NCBI GenBank assembly: GCA_013376985.1
Contig: JACABB010000010.1
Location: 1 to 64,000, forward strand
Source of the DNA: Bacteroidales bacterium
Lineage (GTDB): Bacteria; Bacteroidota; Bacteroidia; Bacteroidales; Tenuifilaceae
Direction: 5' to 3'
DNA: 64,000 bases
The position numbers and the translations under genes are program-made. Under the pieces are notes generated by a model. It was not told the origin of the DNA, made no database searches, and saw nothing but the letters and a program-made list of their open reading frames with translations. Below, one piece after another: positions 33,725 through 42,203 of the stretch. Positions within the stretch are counted from its first letter, which is position 1; every line of letters begins with the position of its first letter.

Positions 33725-34393
33725 ATGTATAATATAATATCAAATTCCCCTTTCTTTAGAGGGTTAAGTCCTTCGGAAGTAGAATCAATACTTGGTAAGA
33801 TATCTCATTCCTTTAAAACATTTTCAAAAGGGCAAACAATAGCACAACGCGATGAGGAGGTGAAAAATCTTTGTATTGTTGTTGCAGGAAGCGTTAAGGG
33901 CGAGATGGTCGATTTTTCTGGAAAGATCCTTAAAATAGAGGAGATGTTTGCTCCACAGCCCATTGCACATGCTTTCCTGTTTGGTGAACGAAATCGTTAT
34001 CCGGTTGATGTGATTGCTTTGGAGGATTGTAAAATCCTTTTTATTCCTAAACCGGATGTAATTCGTATGCTACAGCAGAGCGATGTAATACTTCGTAACT
34101 ACCTAAATGCAATTTCGAATCGTGCTCAGTTTTTATCGAATAAACTTTGGTTCCTCTCATTTAAAACTATTAAGGAAAAGGTGGCGCATTACCTGTTAAG
34201 TTTGACCAAGAGCGATTCTAATGCTACCATTTTACTACCCAAATCACATCAGGAGTTAGCTGAGTTTTTTGGAGTTACACGCCCCTCGTTGGCTAGGGTT
34301 TTTGCGGAGTTACAGGATGAGGGAATAATAACTGTAAATAGGAGGGAGATATCAATTATTAATAGGGCTAAGTTGTTGGAGATGATAAAGTAA
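33725..34393 (+). CDS. Crp/Fnr-family transcriptional regulator, HcpR-like
   Basis: A 222-residue protein from ATG 33725 (a TTG lies one codon earlier). The N-terminal cyclic-nucleotide-binding-like beta-roll covers about 10-120 (FSKGQTIAQRDEEVKNLCIVVAGSVKG), the dimerisation helix about 120-145, and the C-terminal HTH has LPKSHQELAEFFGVTRPSLARVFAELQDEGII (recognition helix with RPSLAR, about 180-195). This HTH and the absence of Fnr cysteines resemble HcpR regulators of nitrosative stress that control hcp. The window also contains a ferredoxin-hcp operon with an Fnr-type palindrome 8.4 kb away, so regulation in trans is plausible but not proven. It is divergent from the PstS-like gene. Confidence 0.85.
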   Translation: MYNIISNSPFFRGLSPSEVESILGKISHSFKTFSKGQTIAQRDEEVKNLCIVVAGSVKGEMVDFSGKILKIEEMFAPQPIAHAFLFGERNRYPVDVIALEDCKILFIPKPDVIRMLQQSDVILRNYLNAISNRAQFLSNKLWFLSFKTIKEKVAHYLLSLTKSDSNATILLPKSHQELAEFFGVTRPSLARVFAELQDEGIITVNRREISIINRAKLLEMIK

Positions 34394-34591
34394 GTGGCAA
34401 GAGACAAGTGAAAAGCCAAGGATATTTGGTTTAGGGGTGAGAGTTTAACTGCAAAAATTCCACTTGTAATTTATCGCAAAATGCGATTATGATGTTAAAG
34501 CCTGACTACCTGATTGCCACAAACAACCAATGCTCACTAACTCCTAATGATTCATTAAATTTACTAACTTTACATCTTATTTCGATATTGA

Positions 34592-36463
34592 ATGAAAGCG
34601 TTTATCCTAGCAGGAGGAAAAGGTACTCGTTTGGGTGAAAAAACCCAATTAATCCCCAAACCAATGATTCAGATTGGGGGTAAACCTGTACTCCAGCATC
34701 AGGTGGAACTTTTTAAAAGTTATGGAATTACTAGCATTACCATGCTTGTAAACCATTTGAGCGATACAATAATTCAACACTTTGGTGATGGTAAGGGTTT
34801 TGGCGTTTCAATCACATATCATAACGAAAATGAACCTCTTGGTACTGCTGGTGGATTAAAGGATTTGGAGGGTAATCTTGGGGAAGATTTTTTTCTGCTT
34901 TATGGCGATGTGATGATCAATATGGATTTAAACCGTCTGGTATTGTATCATAAAGAAAAAGGGAGCGAATGCACTATCGTTGTTCATCCAAACGATCACC
35001 CACAGGATAGCGATTTAGTTGATATAGATGATTTTGGTAGGGTTGTAGCATTCCATTCAAAACCACATAAAGAAGGTGCGTACTACCGAAATCTTGTAAA
35101 TGCTGGGCTTTACATAATGAACCCATCAATTCTAAGGTTTATTAAACGAGGTAAAAAGGCCGATTTTGGTCATGATATATTCCCTTCTATCTATAAAAAA
35201 ATCAGTATGTTTGGCTACAACACTGCTGAATATTTGAAGGATATGGGAACACCTACCCGCTTGGAGCGGGTTAGCAATGATTTTCAATCGGAGCGAATTG
35301 AACGTTCAAACTATAAATACCAACGTGCTTGTATCTTCCTCGATCGTGATGGGGTTTTGAACGAGGATATCGACCTAATTTCGCATTATGAAGATTTAAC
35401 CCTTTTTGACTTTGTTCCGGCAGCCATTAAGAGGATAAATCAATCGGAATATCTATCAGTTGTGGTTACAAATCAAAGCGTTATTGCCAGAAATTTGTGT
35501 TCGATTGAGGAATTACAGGTAATTCATAATAAATTGGAGGCGTTACTGGGGGAGGAGGGGGCATATCTCAATAGGATATACTATTGCCCGCACCACCCCG
35601 ATAAGGGATTTCCAGAGGAGAATAAATTGTATAAGATTGACTGCGAGTGTCGCAAACCCAAGCCGGGAATGCTGCTCGATGCAGCCAAGGAGTTCAATAT
35701 CAACCTTAAAGAATCTTGGTTAATTGGCGATTCCGAAAGGGATATCAAAGCTGGTCAAGCAGCAGGTTGTACAACCATTGCAGTTAGATCGGGGCGAAAT
35801 AATTTTACCACCAAAGCAAAACCCGATTTCTGGTTTGAAGATTTAACCGAAGCAGTTTCATTTATCCTTGATAAACCCTATGAAGATTTACTTACAAGGG
35901 TAGAGTTGAAGCTAAAAGAGAATGAACGAGTTCCAAAGATTATTGCTATTGGAGGTCGATCAAGAACAGGGAAGAGTGTAATTAGCAACTTTCTTGCTTT
36001 AAATCTTAAGTCGAAAGGTAAGAATGTTCTTAGGGTTGAATTGGATAATTGGCTGCTTGCAGAATCGGATAGGCTAAATGCAAAGAATGTTTTCGATAGA
36101 TTTCAGCTACCATTGCTCGCTAAAGATTTAATTAAAATCATAGATGGGAAAAGGGTTACTGCACCTGGCTACTCTTTCAATCCCTTAATTGAAAAAGAGA
36201 GCGTTGCTTATGATCCTACTGGTTGCGATGTGATCATTATTGATGGCGTTGTTGCGCTTTCGATGCCTGAGATTCGGGAATTGTCGCATTTGAAAATATT
36301 CGTTAATATTGAACCTGCATTTCATAAACAGCGAGTTTTTGATTATTATCGATGGAGAGGTAAGGCTGATAATGAGATTTACAACTTATACAACTCAAGG
36401 TTATTGGATGAGTATAGGTTAATTGATAAGGATATTGATTTTGGGGACATAGTGGTGGATTAA
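34592..36463 (+). CDS. Three-domain protein: heptose-1-phosphate nucleotidyltransferase + HAD phosphatase + uridine-kinase-like domain
   Basis: A 623-residue fusion. Residues 1-235 are an NTP transferase (ILAGGKGTRLGEKTQLIPKPM, GTAGGLKDL, FFLLYGDVMIN), like HddC. Residues about 245-415 are a HAD histidinol-phosphatase-type enzyme with IFLDRDGVLNED, the zinc-loop pattern YYCPHHPDKGF ... CECRKPKPG and WLIGDSERDIKAGQAAG, as in GmhB. Residues about 445-623 are a P-loop kinase-like domain (IIAIGGRSRTGKSVISNF; VIIIDGVVAL) resembling uridine kinase. With hddA and gmhA downstream it completes ADP/GDP-heptose precursor synthesis. The role of the third domain is unknown. The HAD and transferase domains retain their active-site residues. 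The start ATG 34592 gives a perfect transferase N-terminus. Confidence 0.9.
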   Translation: MKAFILAGGKGTRLGEKTQLIPKPMIQIGGKPVLQHQVELFKSYGITSITMLVNHLSDTIIQHFGDGKGFGVSITYHNENEPLGTAGGLKDLEGNLGEDFFLLYGDVMINMDLNRLVLYHKEKGSECTIVVHPNDHPQDSDLVDIDDFGRVVAFHSKPHKEGAYYRNLVNAGLYIMNPSILRFIKRGKKADFGHDIFPSIYKKISMFGYNTAEYLKDMGTPTRLERVSNDFQSERIERSNYKYQRACIFLDRDGVLNEDIDLISHYEDLTLFDFVPAAIKRINQSEYLSVVVTNQSVIARNLCSIEELQVIHNKLEALLGEEGAYLNRIYYCPHHPDKGFPEENKLYKIDCECRKPKPGMLLDAAKEFNINLKESWLIGDSERDIKAGQAAGCTTIAVRSGRNNFTTKAKPDFWFEDLTEAVSFILDKPYEDLLTRVELKLKENERVPKIIAIGGRSRTGKSVISNFLALNLKSKGKNVLRVELDNWLLAESDRLNAKNVFDRFQLPLLAKDLIKIIDGKRVTAPGYSFNPLIEKESVAYDPTGCDVIIIDGVVALSMPEIRELSHLKIFVNIEPAFHKQRVFDYYRWRGKADNEIYNLYNSRLLDEYRLIDKDIDFGDIVVD

Positions 36464-36615
36464 CCGCAAAGTATTTATTATAGTTATTGAAAAACAAGAT
36501 TTAACGAATACCGATAGGTTTCAAACGTTAGGTTTTTGATTTTAGAAGTTTTTTGAATTAGATATCAATCTCGTAGAGTTAAGTTACAAGTCTGATAGGA
36601 CTTGAATTTGAATAG

Positions 36616-36778
36616 CCCCCAATGAAATTGGGGGAGTTTATAAAGAATAACAATCCAACCCTGAAAGGGTTGAATGTGGCTTCAAGGTTAAATATTCAAC
36701 CCTTTCAGGGTTGGTAACCAACAGATTTGCCACCTCCGGTATTACCGGAGGTTATTCATGTTCAAGCCCTTCGGGCTT
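36616..36778. repeat. Cluster of four strong palindromes (REP-like)
   Basis: Four hairpins follow each other in the 412-nt gap before hddA: CCCCCAAT-GAA-ATTGGGGG (36616-36634); a 21-bp perfect inverted repeat (36655-36675 with 36694-36714, core CAACCCTGAAAGGGTTG) whose arms are each nearly palindromic; ACCTCCGGT-ATT-ACCGGAGGT (36732-36752); and AAGCCC-TTC-GGGCTT (36764-36778). None has a T-run. No reading frame crosses them. They look like REP/RAYT-type elements. The rest of the gap (36464-36615) shows nothing. Confidence 0.9.
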
Positions 36779-36875
36779 AACTAAATGACATTGAATTAAA
36801 TATTATGACTCTAAGAGAACTTTGCGCAAAACTTTGCGCTCTTTGCGGTTAGAAAGGAAGATTAAAAATAAAAGA

Positions 36876-37862
36876 ATGATTATCACGCGAACACCTTTCA
36901 GAATTAGTTTTGTTGGAGGAGGCTCTGACCTTAGGGATTTTTACTCAAAATGTCAGGGTGCGGTGCTCAGCACTTCAATTAATAAATATATGTACATCTC
37001 CTCTCATAAATACTTTGAGGAGGATAAGATACGTGCAAAATACTCTCAAACTGAAACGGTTCAAAATATTGAAGATCTTAAGCATGAGATAATCCGCGAA
37101 GCGCTTAAGATGGCAAACATCAGGGGTGGTGTTGAGGTTAGCTCAATTGCCGATATACCTGCTGGTACAGGTATGGGATCTTCTTCCGCATTTACCGTTG
37201 GTTTGCTGCATAATCTAAACGCAATAAAAAGACAATACTCCTCAAAGGAGATGCTTGCTGAAGAAGCTTGTCGAATGGAGATAGATATTCTTAAGGAACC
37301 AATTGGGAAACAGGATCAGTACGCTGCTGCTTTTGGTGGGTTGAATATTTTTCGGTTTAATGCAAATGAAACAGTAACCGTTGAACCACTTTATCTTAAG
37401 CAAGATGTTTACAATCAGCTAGAGGAGAACCTTGTACTTTTTTATATTGGGAACGAAAGGAAAGCTTCAGAGATTCTTGTGGAGCAAAAGAATAATATTG
37501 GAAATGCTGATAAATTTGCTGTGCTAAAGGATATGGTTGCGCTGGTTGATGTTCTAAAAGATGTCCTTTATAAGGGAACATTAGATGAGTTTGGATTGTT
37601 ACTTAACCAGAACTGGCTGTTAAAGCAGCGTTTGGCGTCAAAAATCAGCAATAATCATATTGAAGATCTTTACCAATTGGGTTTAAAGAACGGTGCTACT
37701 GGTGGAAAATTACTAGGAGCTGGTGGCGGAGGATTCATCCTTTTTTACTGTCCAAAGGAATTGCAGCAAAAGTTGATTAGTGCTATGCCAGCAAGGCATT
37801 TCGATTTTAAATTTGATAACGAAGGAACTAAATTAATTTATTTTGGCGATGAGTGGGCATAA
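36876..37862 (+). CDS. hddA: D-glycero-D-manno-heptose 7-phosphate kinase (GHMP family)
   Basis: A 328-residue GHMP kinase that phosphorylates heptose 7-phosphate at C1. I chose ATG 36876 (MIITRTPFRISFVGGGSDL), the standard N-terminus; the frame stays open to 36822 through a low-complexity segment. The ATP motif is DIPAGTGMGSSSAFTVGLL (about 93-111) and the C-terminal motif GATGGKLLGAGGGGFILFYCP. It lies 3' of the fused transferase/phosphatase and overlaps gmhA by 14 nt. Together these genes encode the pathway from sedoheptulose 7-phosphate to an NDP-heptose for LPS or S-layer glycan. Confidence 0.94.
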   Translation: MIITRTPFRISFVGGGSDLRDFYSKCQGAVLSTSINKYMYISSHKYFEEDKIRAKYSQTETVQNIEDLKHEIIREALKMANIRGGVEVSSIADIPAGTGMGSSSAFTVGLLHNLNAIKRQYSSKEMLAEEACRMEIDILKEPIGKQDQYAAAFGGLNIFRFNANETVTVEPLYLKQDVYNQLEENLVLFYIGNERKASEILVEQKNNIGNADKFAVLKDMVALVDVLKDVLYKGTLDEFGLLLNQNWLLKQRLASKISNNHIEDLYQLGLKNGATGGKLLGAGGGGFILFYCPKELQQKLISAMPARHFDFKFDNEGTKLIYFGDEWA

Positions 37863-38466
37863 TCATTATAAGGGATATTTCAATCAGGTGAGCGAAACGC
37901 TAACCAAAATCAATATTTCGGAACTTGAAACGGTTGTTCAGTCTATAACCGATTGCTATAATCGTGGCGGAATGATCTATATCTTCGGAAACGGTGGTAG
38001 TTCTGCCACTGCATCGCATGTTGCGGGAGATTATCTAAAAGGTATAACCTTTGGAATGGAGAAGCGATTGAGAATTATCTGCCTAAGCGATAATATCCCA
38101 GGATTAATGGCTATTGCCAATGATATCTCCTATGATGATATTTTTGTTGAGCAGCTTAAGAACTTCATTAAATCTGGTGATTTGGTAATTGGAATTTCAG
38201 GTAGTGGAAACTCTGAAAATGTACTTAAGGCTTTAAACCTTGCAAAGGAAAAAAAGGTTGAAACAATCGCTTTTGTTGGCTTTTCTGGAGGTAAAGCAAA
38301 AGTCATTGCTGATGTATGCGTTCATATTCCTGTAAACGATATGGAAATGACTGAGGATTTACACCTATTGTGCTTCCATGCCATTAAGCAAAATCTGATA
38401 CAGAAAATTAATACCAGTCAGACAAGCGTTGGAAGTAAATATGATGAGAGGATGAAGGAGTGTTGA
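37849..38466 (+). CDS. gmhA: Sedoheptulose 7-phosphate isomerase (SIS domain)
   Basis: A 205-residue phosphoheptose isomerase that makes D-glycero-D-manno-heptose 7-phosphate. Motifs: IFGNGGSSATASHVAGDYLKG (sugar-phosphate-binding loop), LIGISGSGNSENVLKAL-type loop (reads LVIGISGSGNSENVLKAL) and the C-terminal EDLHLLCFHAIKQ with catalytic His. I chose ATG 37849 (MSGHNHYKGYFNQ); the in-frame TTG at 37843 is less likely. It overlaps hddA by 14 nt and is the last gene of the heptose operon. Confidence 0.94.
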   Translation: MSGHNHYKGYFNQVSETLTKINISELETVVQSITDCYNRGGMIYIFGNGGSSATASHVAGDYLKGITFGMEKRLRIICLSDNIPGLMAIANDISYDDIFVEQLKNFIKSGDLVIGISGSGNSENVLKALNLAKEKKVETIAFVGFSGGKAKVIADVCVHIPVNDMEMTEDLHLLCFHAIKQNLIQKINTSQTSVGSKYDERMKEC

Positions 38467-38560
38467 GAAGAGTGTGTGGTGTTAAGTATATGATATATAA
38501 AGAATTATATTATCCCGAATTCCTTAACTTCTGATAACTTCCGATTAACTTCTTTTCAAA

Positions 38561-39550
38561 TCACACCAATGATTTTTCTCTTTTGAGAACTAATAGTTGT
38601 ACAAAGTTTGCAATAAAGCCACTTCCGTAACCGCTAAACTGTGTAATAACAGCAAAGATTGATAGTAGCCCAACTTTTGGGCTTTTGTTTTTTATGGTTG
38701 ACCCAACAAAAATTAGCAGGAAGTAGAATATGAATAGAGTCAATCCTATTAAAAATAGTGTTTTACTCACAATAGGTGTAAGCAATAGAAGGAGGAATGC
38801 TATTAAGAATACTGCTGGAAAAAAGTGGGTAATTTTAAGTTCGTTTGGATACAATTTATAAATATTTATTCGAGCAGCACCAAATCTATAAACCTGCTTG
38901 AAGAATGCTTTAAATGTTGTTCTTCGTTTATGGTAAACGTAAGCCTCGGGGATTAAACCCGTTTTGAAACCGAGATTTATTATACGGATGCTGAACTCTA
39001 TATCCTCTGCGCATTTAAGGGATGAGTAACCATTTGTTTTTTCGAATACCTCTCTTGAGATTCCCATATTAAATCCACGAGGATGGAATTGTCCAACGTG
39101 TTTTTTCTTGCCTCTGATACCTCCAGTTGTTAACATTGAGGTCATTGAGAAGCTAATAGCTTTTTGAAGAGGAGTAAACGATTCATTAGCGGCATCGGGA
39201 CCTCCGAAAGCATCAAACCCATTGTCGGTTAACCCTTTTAAAAGATTTTGTAGATAGTTTTCTGGAAGTACACAATCAGAATCCAAGAAAATGAAATATT
39301 GTCCGTTTGCATGTTGACAACCAAGATTCCTTGAATCACTAATACCTAAATACGGTCTATGTATATGCTGGATGGTTAATGCAGATCTATACTTATCAAT
39401 AATTTTAACCAATGATTCATCGGGTGTTCCATCTGCTAGGATTAGTTCAAATTCTCGGTAAGATTGATGGGTTAAACTTGCCATCAACTCATCAACCTCA
39501 TCGGGTCGATTAAATGTTGGAACTATTATAGAAAAGTAAGTTGTGTTCAT
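38561..39550 (-). CDS. Family 2 glycosyltransferase with C-terminal membrane helices
   Basis: A 329-residue GT-A enzyme: FSIIVPTFNRPDEVDELMASL at the start, ISDSRNLGCQHANGQYFIFLDSDCVLP (DxD-type metal motif, about 85-100), then CAEDIEFSIRII (catalytic ED). Two to three hydrophobic helices follow near 245-310 (FFPAVFLIAFLLLLLTP and so on). It probably transfers a sugar on the cytoplasmic side of the inner membrane. Its nearness to the heptose genes suggests surface glycan synthesis; it is on the opposite strand and not part of that operon. Confidence 0.9.
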   Translation of the reverse strand: MNTTYFSIIVPTFNRPDEVDELMASLTHQSYREFELILADGTPDESLVKIIDKYRSALTIQHIHRPYLGISDSRNLGCQHANGQYFIFLDSDCVLPENYLQNLLKGLTDNGFDAFGGPDAANESFTPLQKAISFSMTSMLTTGGIRGKKKHVGQFHPRGFNMGISREVFEKTNGYSSLKCAEDIEFSIRIINLGFKTGLIPEAYVYHKRRTTFKAFFKQVYRFGAARINIYKLYPNELKITHFFPAVFLIAFLLLLLTPIVSKTLFLIGLTLFIFYFLLIFVGSTIKNKSPKVGLLSIFAVITQFSGYGSGFIANFVQLLVLKREKSLV

Positions 39551-39761
39551 TTATTGTTATTTGGCTATAGTATTTGGTGTTTAGTGTATAGTAAAACGAT
39601 GAGGGTTCTCATTTAAAATATTCCTTAAAATCTAAATACAAAAAACTATACACTAACTTCTCTCAGTTTTTGTTATTAAAATTAGACTATTAGACTTTTA
39701 AGTTGTCATGTCTCTATCTTCCTTCTCGCTTTTAACTTTTCACTTTCAACTTTCCACTTTC
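39551..39761. other. Intergenic word-repeat region
   Basis: This gap has no gene. It contains AAAAAACTATACACTAAC, like the repeat copies at 3648 and 13955, an inverted counterpart TTTGGTGTTTAGTGTATAG just upstream, and near 39730 a pyrimidine tract CTTTTCACTTTCAACTTTCCACTTTC whose complement recurs at 43130-43146. Confidence 0.6.
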
Positions 39762-40466
39762 TCATACCATCTCCATCAAGTTTGGCAAATCGCTTGGCGT
39801 AATTATCCCCGTTAATGGACTATTAGGTTGACCAGTACGGGTAATCAATACTGCTTGAAGATAATTCCCCTTTTTTATGGAATTCTTAAACTGACCGATT
39901 AGCGATACAATATCGGCATTCTCGCTAACAATAATAAAATCATTTGGATCGGCGAATGGGATAACCACTTCGAGAGTGGCACTCTGAAAATCTGTTGGTT
40001 TGGTGATTATCCAACGAGCAAGGGTTTTTGCCGTTATCAAGCAAATAATTTTATCCTTATCAACTACGGGACACCTCATGAATCCTTTACTTGCAAAAGT
40101 TTCAAGCATCTCCATAATAGGTGTTTTTGGGGTGGCAAAGAATGGTTTATCCTTCATCACCTTCGATACTCTTGGAGGGTTATATAACAAATTACGAATA
40201 TGCCTTATTTCAGTGAGAACATCATTATGAGGTTCCGCAATAATGAAGTTCTCGCGTCGAGTATGGATTATGGCATTTCTAAGTTGAGCGTATTCCCTAA
40301 GATCGTTTGCATATTGATGTAAAATAGGGTTGATATTCCGGGCTTTGCGCAGCAACTCCGAAAAGTTTGAGTGATATGTATCCCCGCATATCTCTTTGAG
40401 TTTTTGCTCAATCTCGGTAAAAAGATCGATGAATACTTCGGAGTTAGGTCTTTGTTCGGTTTGCAT
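39762..40466 (-). CDS. CBS-domain protein with HEPN-like N-terminal domain
   Basis: A 234-residue soluble protein. Residues about 10-100 are all-helical and contain EYAQLRNAIIHTRRE, an Rx4H motif like that of HEPN ribonuclease domains. Residues about 103-230 are a CBS pair (VMKDKPFFATPKTPIMEMLETFASKGFMRCPVVDKDKII ... PLTGIITPSDLPNLMEMV). CBS pairs bind adenine nucleotides and could control the helical domain. The HEPN assignment rests on this motif and predicted helices only. It has no apparent operon partner. Confidence 0.8.
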   Translation of the reverse strand: MQTEQRPNSEVFIDLFTEIEQKLKEICGDTYHSNFSELLRKARNINPILHQYANDLREYAQLRNAIIHTRRENFIIAEPHNDVLTEIRHIRNLLYNPPRVSKVMKDKPFFATPKTPIMEMLETFASKGFMRCPVVDKDKIICLITAKTLARWIITKPTDFQSATLEVVIPFADPNDFIIVSENADIVSLIGQFKNSIKKGNYLQAVLITRTGQPNSPLTGIITPSDLPNLMEMV

Positions 40467-40635
40467 ATTGAAGTTTTATTGCATCCGAAAGGTAATGATT
40501 ATTTTTTGGAGGACAGCCAGATACCTTTCTATTCATCATATTGAAAGTTTGGATTGATTTTACTACTTAGAGTAAACTCTAAAACTATGTACTATGTTGT
40601 TAATTAAGGTATTTCCTCCAGACGGAATATTATCA

Positions 40636-42018
40636 TCACTGCGTTGAAACCCTGATTGTCTCCAACTCTTGCCTTCGATTTTTCAACCTAATTGAGAAGA
40701 TAAGTAGTATAAGAAGTACAAAGGAAAGGAAAAGAAATACCTGCTTAAACCCATTGATACCCCCTTGCGATACGATTAAAACTCCGATTAACGCACCTCC
40801 TAGCATCTGTCCAATGCTAATAAATATTGTGATAATCCCTTGGGTTGAGGCTCTATCCTCAGATGAAACCTCATTTAGCATAATATATCGTAACGAGCTG
40901 CCAGCAAGTACCGATAAACCCAGCCCGATTAGTGCTCCCGAAAAGTAGAAGGAGAACAGATGATTACTTAAATGGAGTGTATAGAAACCGCACGCAGCGA
41001 GGGTTAAGCCAACAAGAATAACGATTTTTGAACCAATGGAATCTAGTAATCTCCCAAAAATAGGAGAGCCAAAGGCTGTAGCAATAACAACGGGTAAAAG
41101 CATAAAACTTGCTTTAGCCGTGCTGACGTTAAAGACATTAACAGCAAAATCGGGAATGAAAACGAACGAAGCCTGAAGCAGCCCTGTTCCCAAGGCGATT
41201 AACCCAACCAACCTAATCTGGCGATTATAGAACATATTCATTTTTACAACTGGACGACTCTCTTTTCGCTCAACCAATACAAACAGTATCATAAGAATCG
41301 CTGATGCAAGAATATATGGGTATACATTTGTTGAAAGAATACTATTATAAAAGGTATGGGCATCAGTTTGGTTAATTCCAAAAGCAAAGAAGCCTAGTCC
41401 TAGACCCATTAGTATAATACCCTTCCAGTCGAATTGCGATGTATTTTCGACCTTTAGATTTGGTAAAATCTTAATACTACCCAGAATAATTGCCCCTGCA
41501 ATTGGAAGGTTGATATAAAATAGATAGTTCCATTTGAAAAAAAGTAGCATTGTTCCTGCCAGAATAGGACCAATAATAAAGGCAATACCAAAAACAGCAC
41601 CTATCAAACCCAGTACTCTTCCTCTTTTTTCGGGAGGAAAAATATCTCCTACAACAGCCGATGCAACGGGGAATATTCCGCTTGCGCCAAAACCCTGAAC
41701 GGCTCGACCAAATATTAGCAGCGAGAAGTCATGTGAAATTGAGACGATTAGCGATCCAATTGCAAATATGGTTACTGATATAATATAAATATTCCTGCGT
41801 CCAAAAATATCCGAAAGCCTTGCAAATAATGATATTCCAACTAGATTGAAAAGAACATAAATGGAAAATATCCATCCGAGTAATCTTTTATCAACATTAA
41901 TTGTTTGTTCAATTGAAGGTATTGCAGGCCCAACGATTGATATATCCAGAGCCCCCATTAAAACTCCAATAAAAAGAAGGGCTAAAATCTTGTTGTTTGA
42001 TTTGTGTTTGGTTTCCAT
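40636..42018 (-). CDS. Major facilitator superfamily drug/proton antiporter (EmrB/QacA-like)
   Basis: A 460-residue transporter with about 14 predicted membrane helices (DHA2-like). I chose the ATG at 42018 (METKHKSNNKIL); an 11-codon upstream extension has no support. Motifs: LDISIVGPAIPSIEQTI in helix 1, LFARLSDIFGRRNIYIISV (motif A) and RAVQGFGASGIFPVASAV (motif B/C). It probably exports a hydrophobic compound by proton antiport. It is divergent from the ferredoxin-hcp operon and shares the region with the Fnr-type palindrome (start codon 68 nt from it), so it might be co-regulated. Confidence 0.88.
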   Translation of the reverse strand: METKHKSNNKILALLFIGVLMGALDISIVGPAIPSIEQTINVDKRLLGWIFSIYVLFNLVGISLFARLSDIFGRRNIYIISVTIFAIGSLIVSISHDFSLLIFGRAVQGFGASGIFPVASAVVGDIFPPEKRGRVLGLIGAVFGIAFIIGPILAGTMLLFFKWNYLFYINLPIAGAIILGSIKILPNLKVENTSQFDWKGIILMGLGLGFFAFGINQTDAHTFYNSILSTNVYPYILASAILMILFVLVERKESRPVVKMNMFYNRQIRLVGLIALGTGLLQASFVFIPDFAVNVFNVSTAKASFMLLPVVIATAFGSPIFGRLLDSIGSKIVILVGLTLAACGFYTLHLSNHLFSFYFSGALIGLGLSVLAGSSLRYIMLNEVSSEDRASTQGIITIFISIGQMLGGALIGVLIVSQGGINGFKQVFLFLSFVLLILLIFSIRLKNRRQELETIRVSTQ

Positions 42019-42086
42019 AGATAAAATTTTATCAAGTAAAAAAGTAAACAACTCAATTTAGAAACAGTTTAAAAAAAATCAATTAT

Positions 42087-42102
42087 TGTAACATATGTTA
42101 CA
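42087..42102. promoter_or_regulatory. Perfect 16-bp palindrome, Crp/Fnr-type operator
   Basis: TGTAACATATGTTACA is a perfect inverted repeat with a 4-bp centre (TGTAAC-ATAT-GTTACA), the layout of Crp/Fnr-family sites. Its centre is about 43 bp before the expected transcription start set by the -7 box at 42124-42131, where class II activators bind, and it replaces the missing -33 element. HcpR-like regulators are candidates; one is encoded at 33725 in this window. Confidence 0.75.
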
Positions 42103-42123
42103 TTCTATCGAGATGCGTTACCC

Positions 42124-42131
42124 TATGTTTG
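42124..42131 (+). promoter_or_regulatory. Bacteroidota -7 element of the ferredoxin-hcp operon
   Basis: TATGTTTG fits TAnnTTTG exactly. No TTTG is present at the -33 position, consistent with activator dependence. The start codon of the ferredoxin gene is 72 nt further on. Confidence 0.6.
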
Positions 42132-42203
42132 TATCGTAAATCAGACGTCAGATATTAGACATCAGATTTCAGTCAAAAGGTAAAAACTTAAAAAACTAAA
42201 AAT

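Noticed and set aside
36616-36778. CRISPR array before hddA
   Set aside because: The palindromes are different from each other and not regularly spaced; there is no direct repeat with unique spacers and no cas gene.
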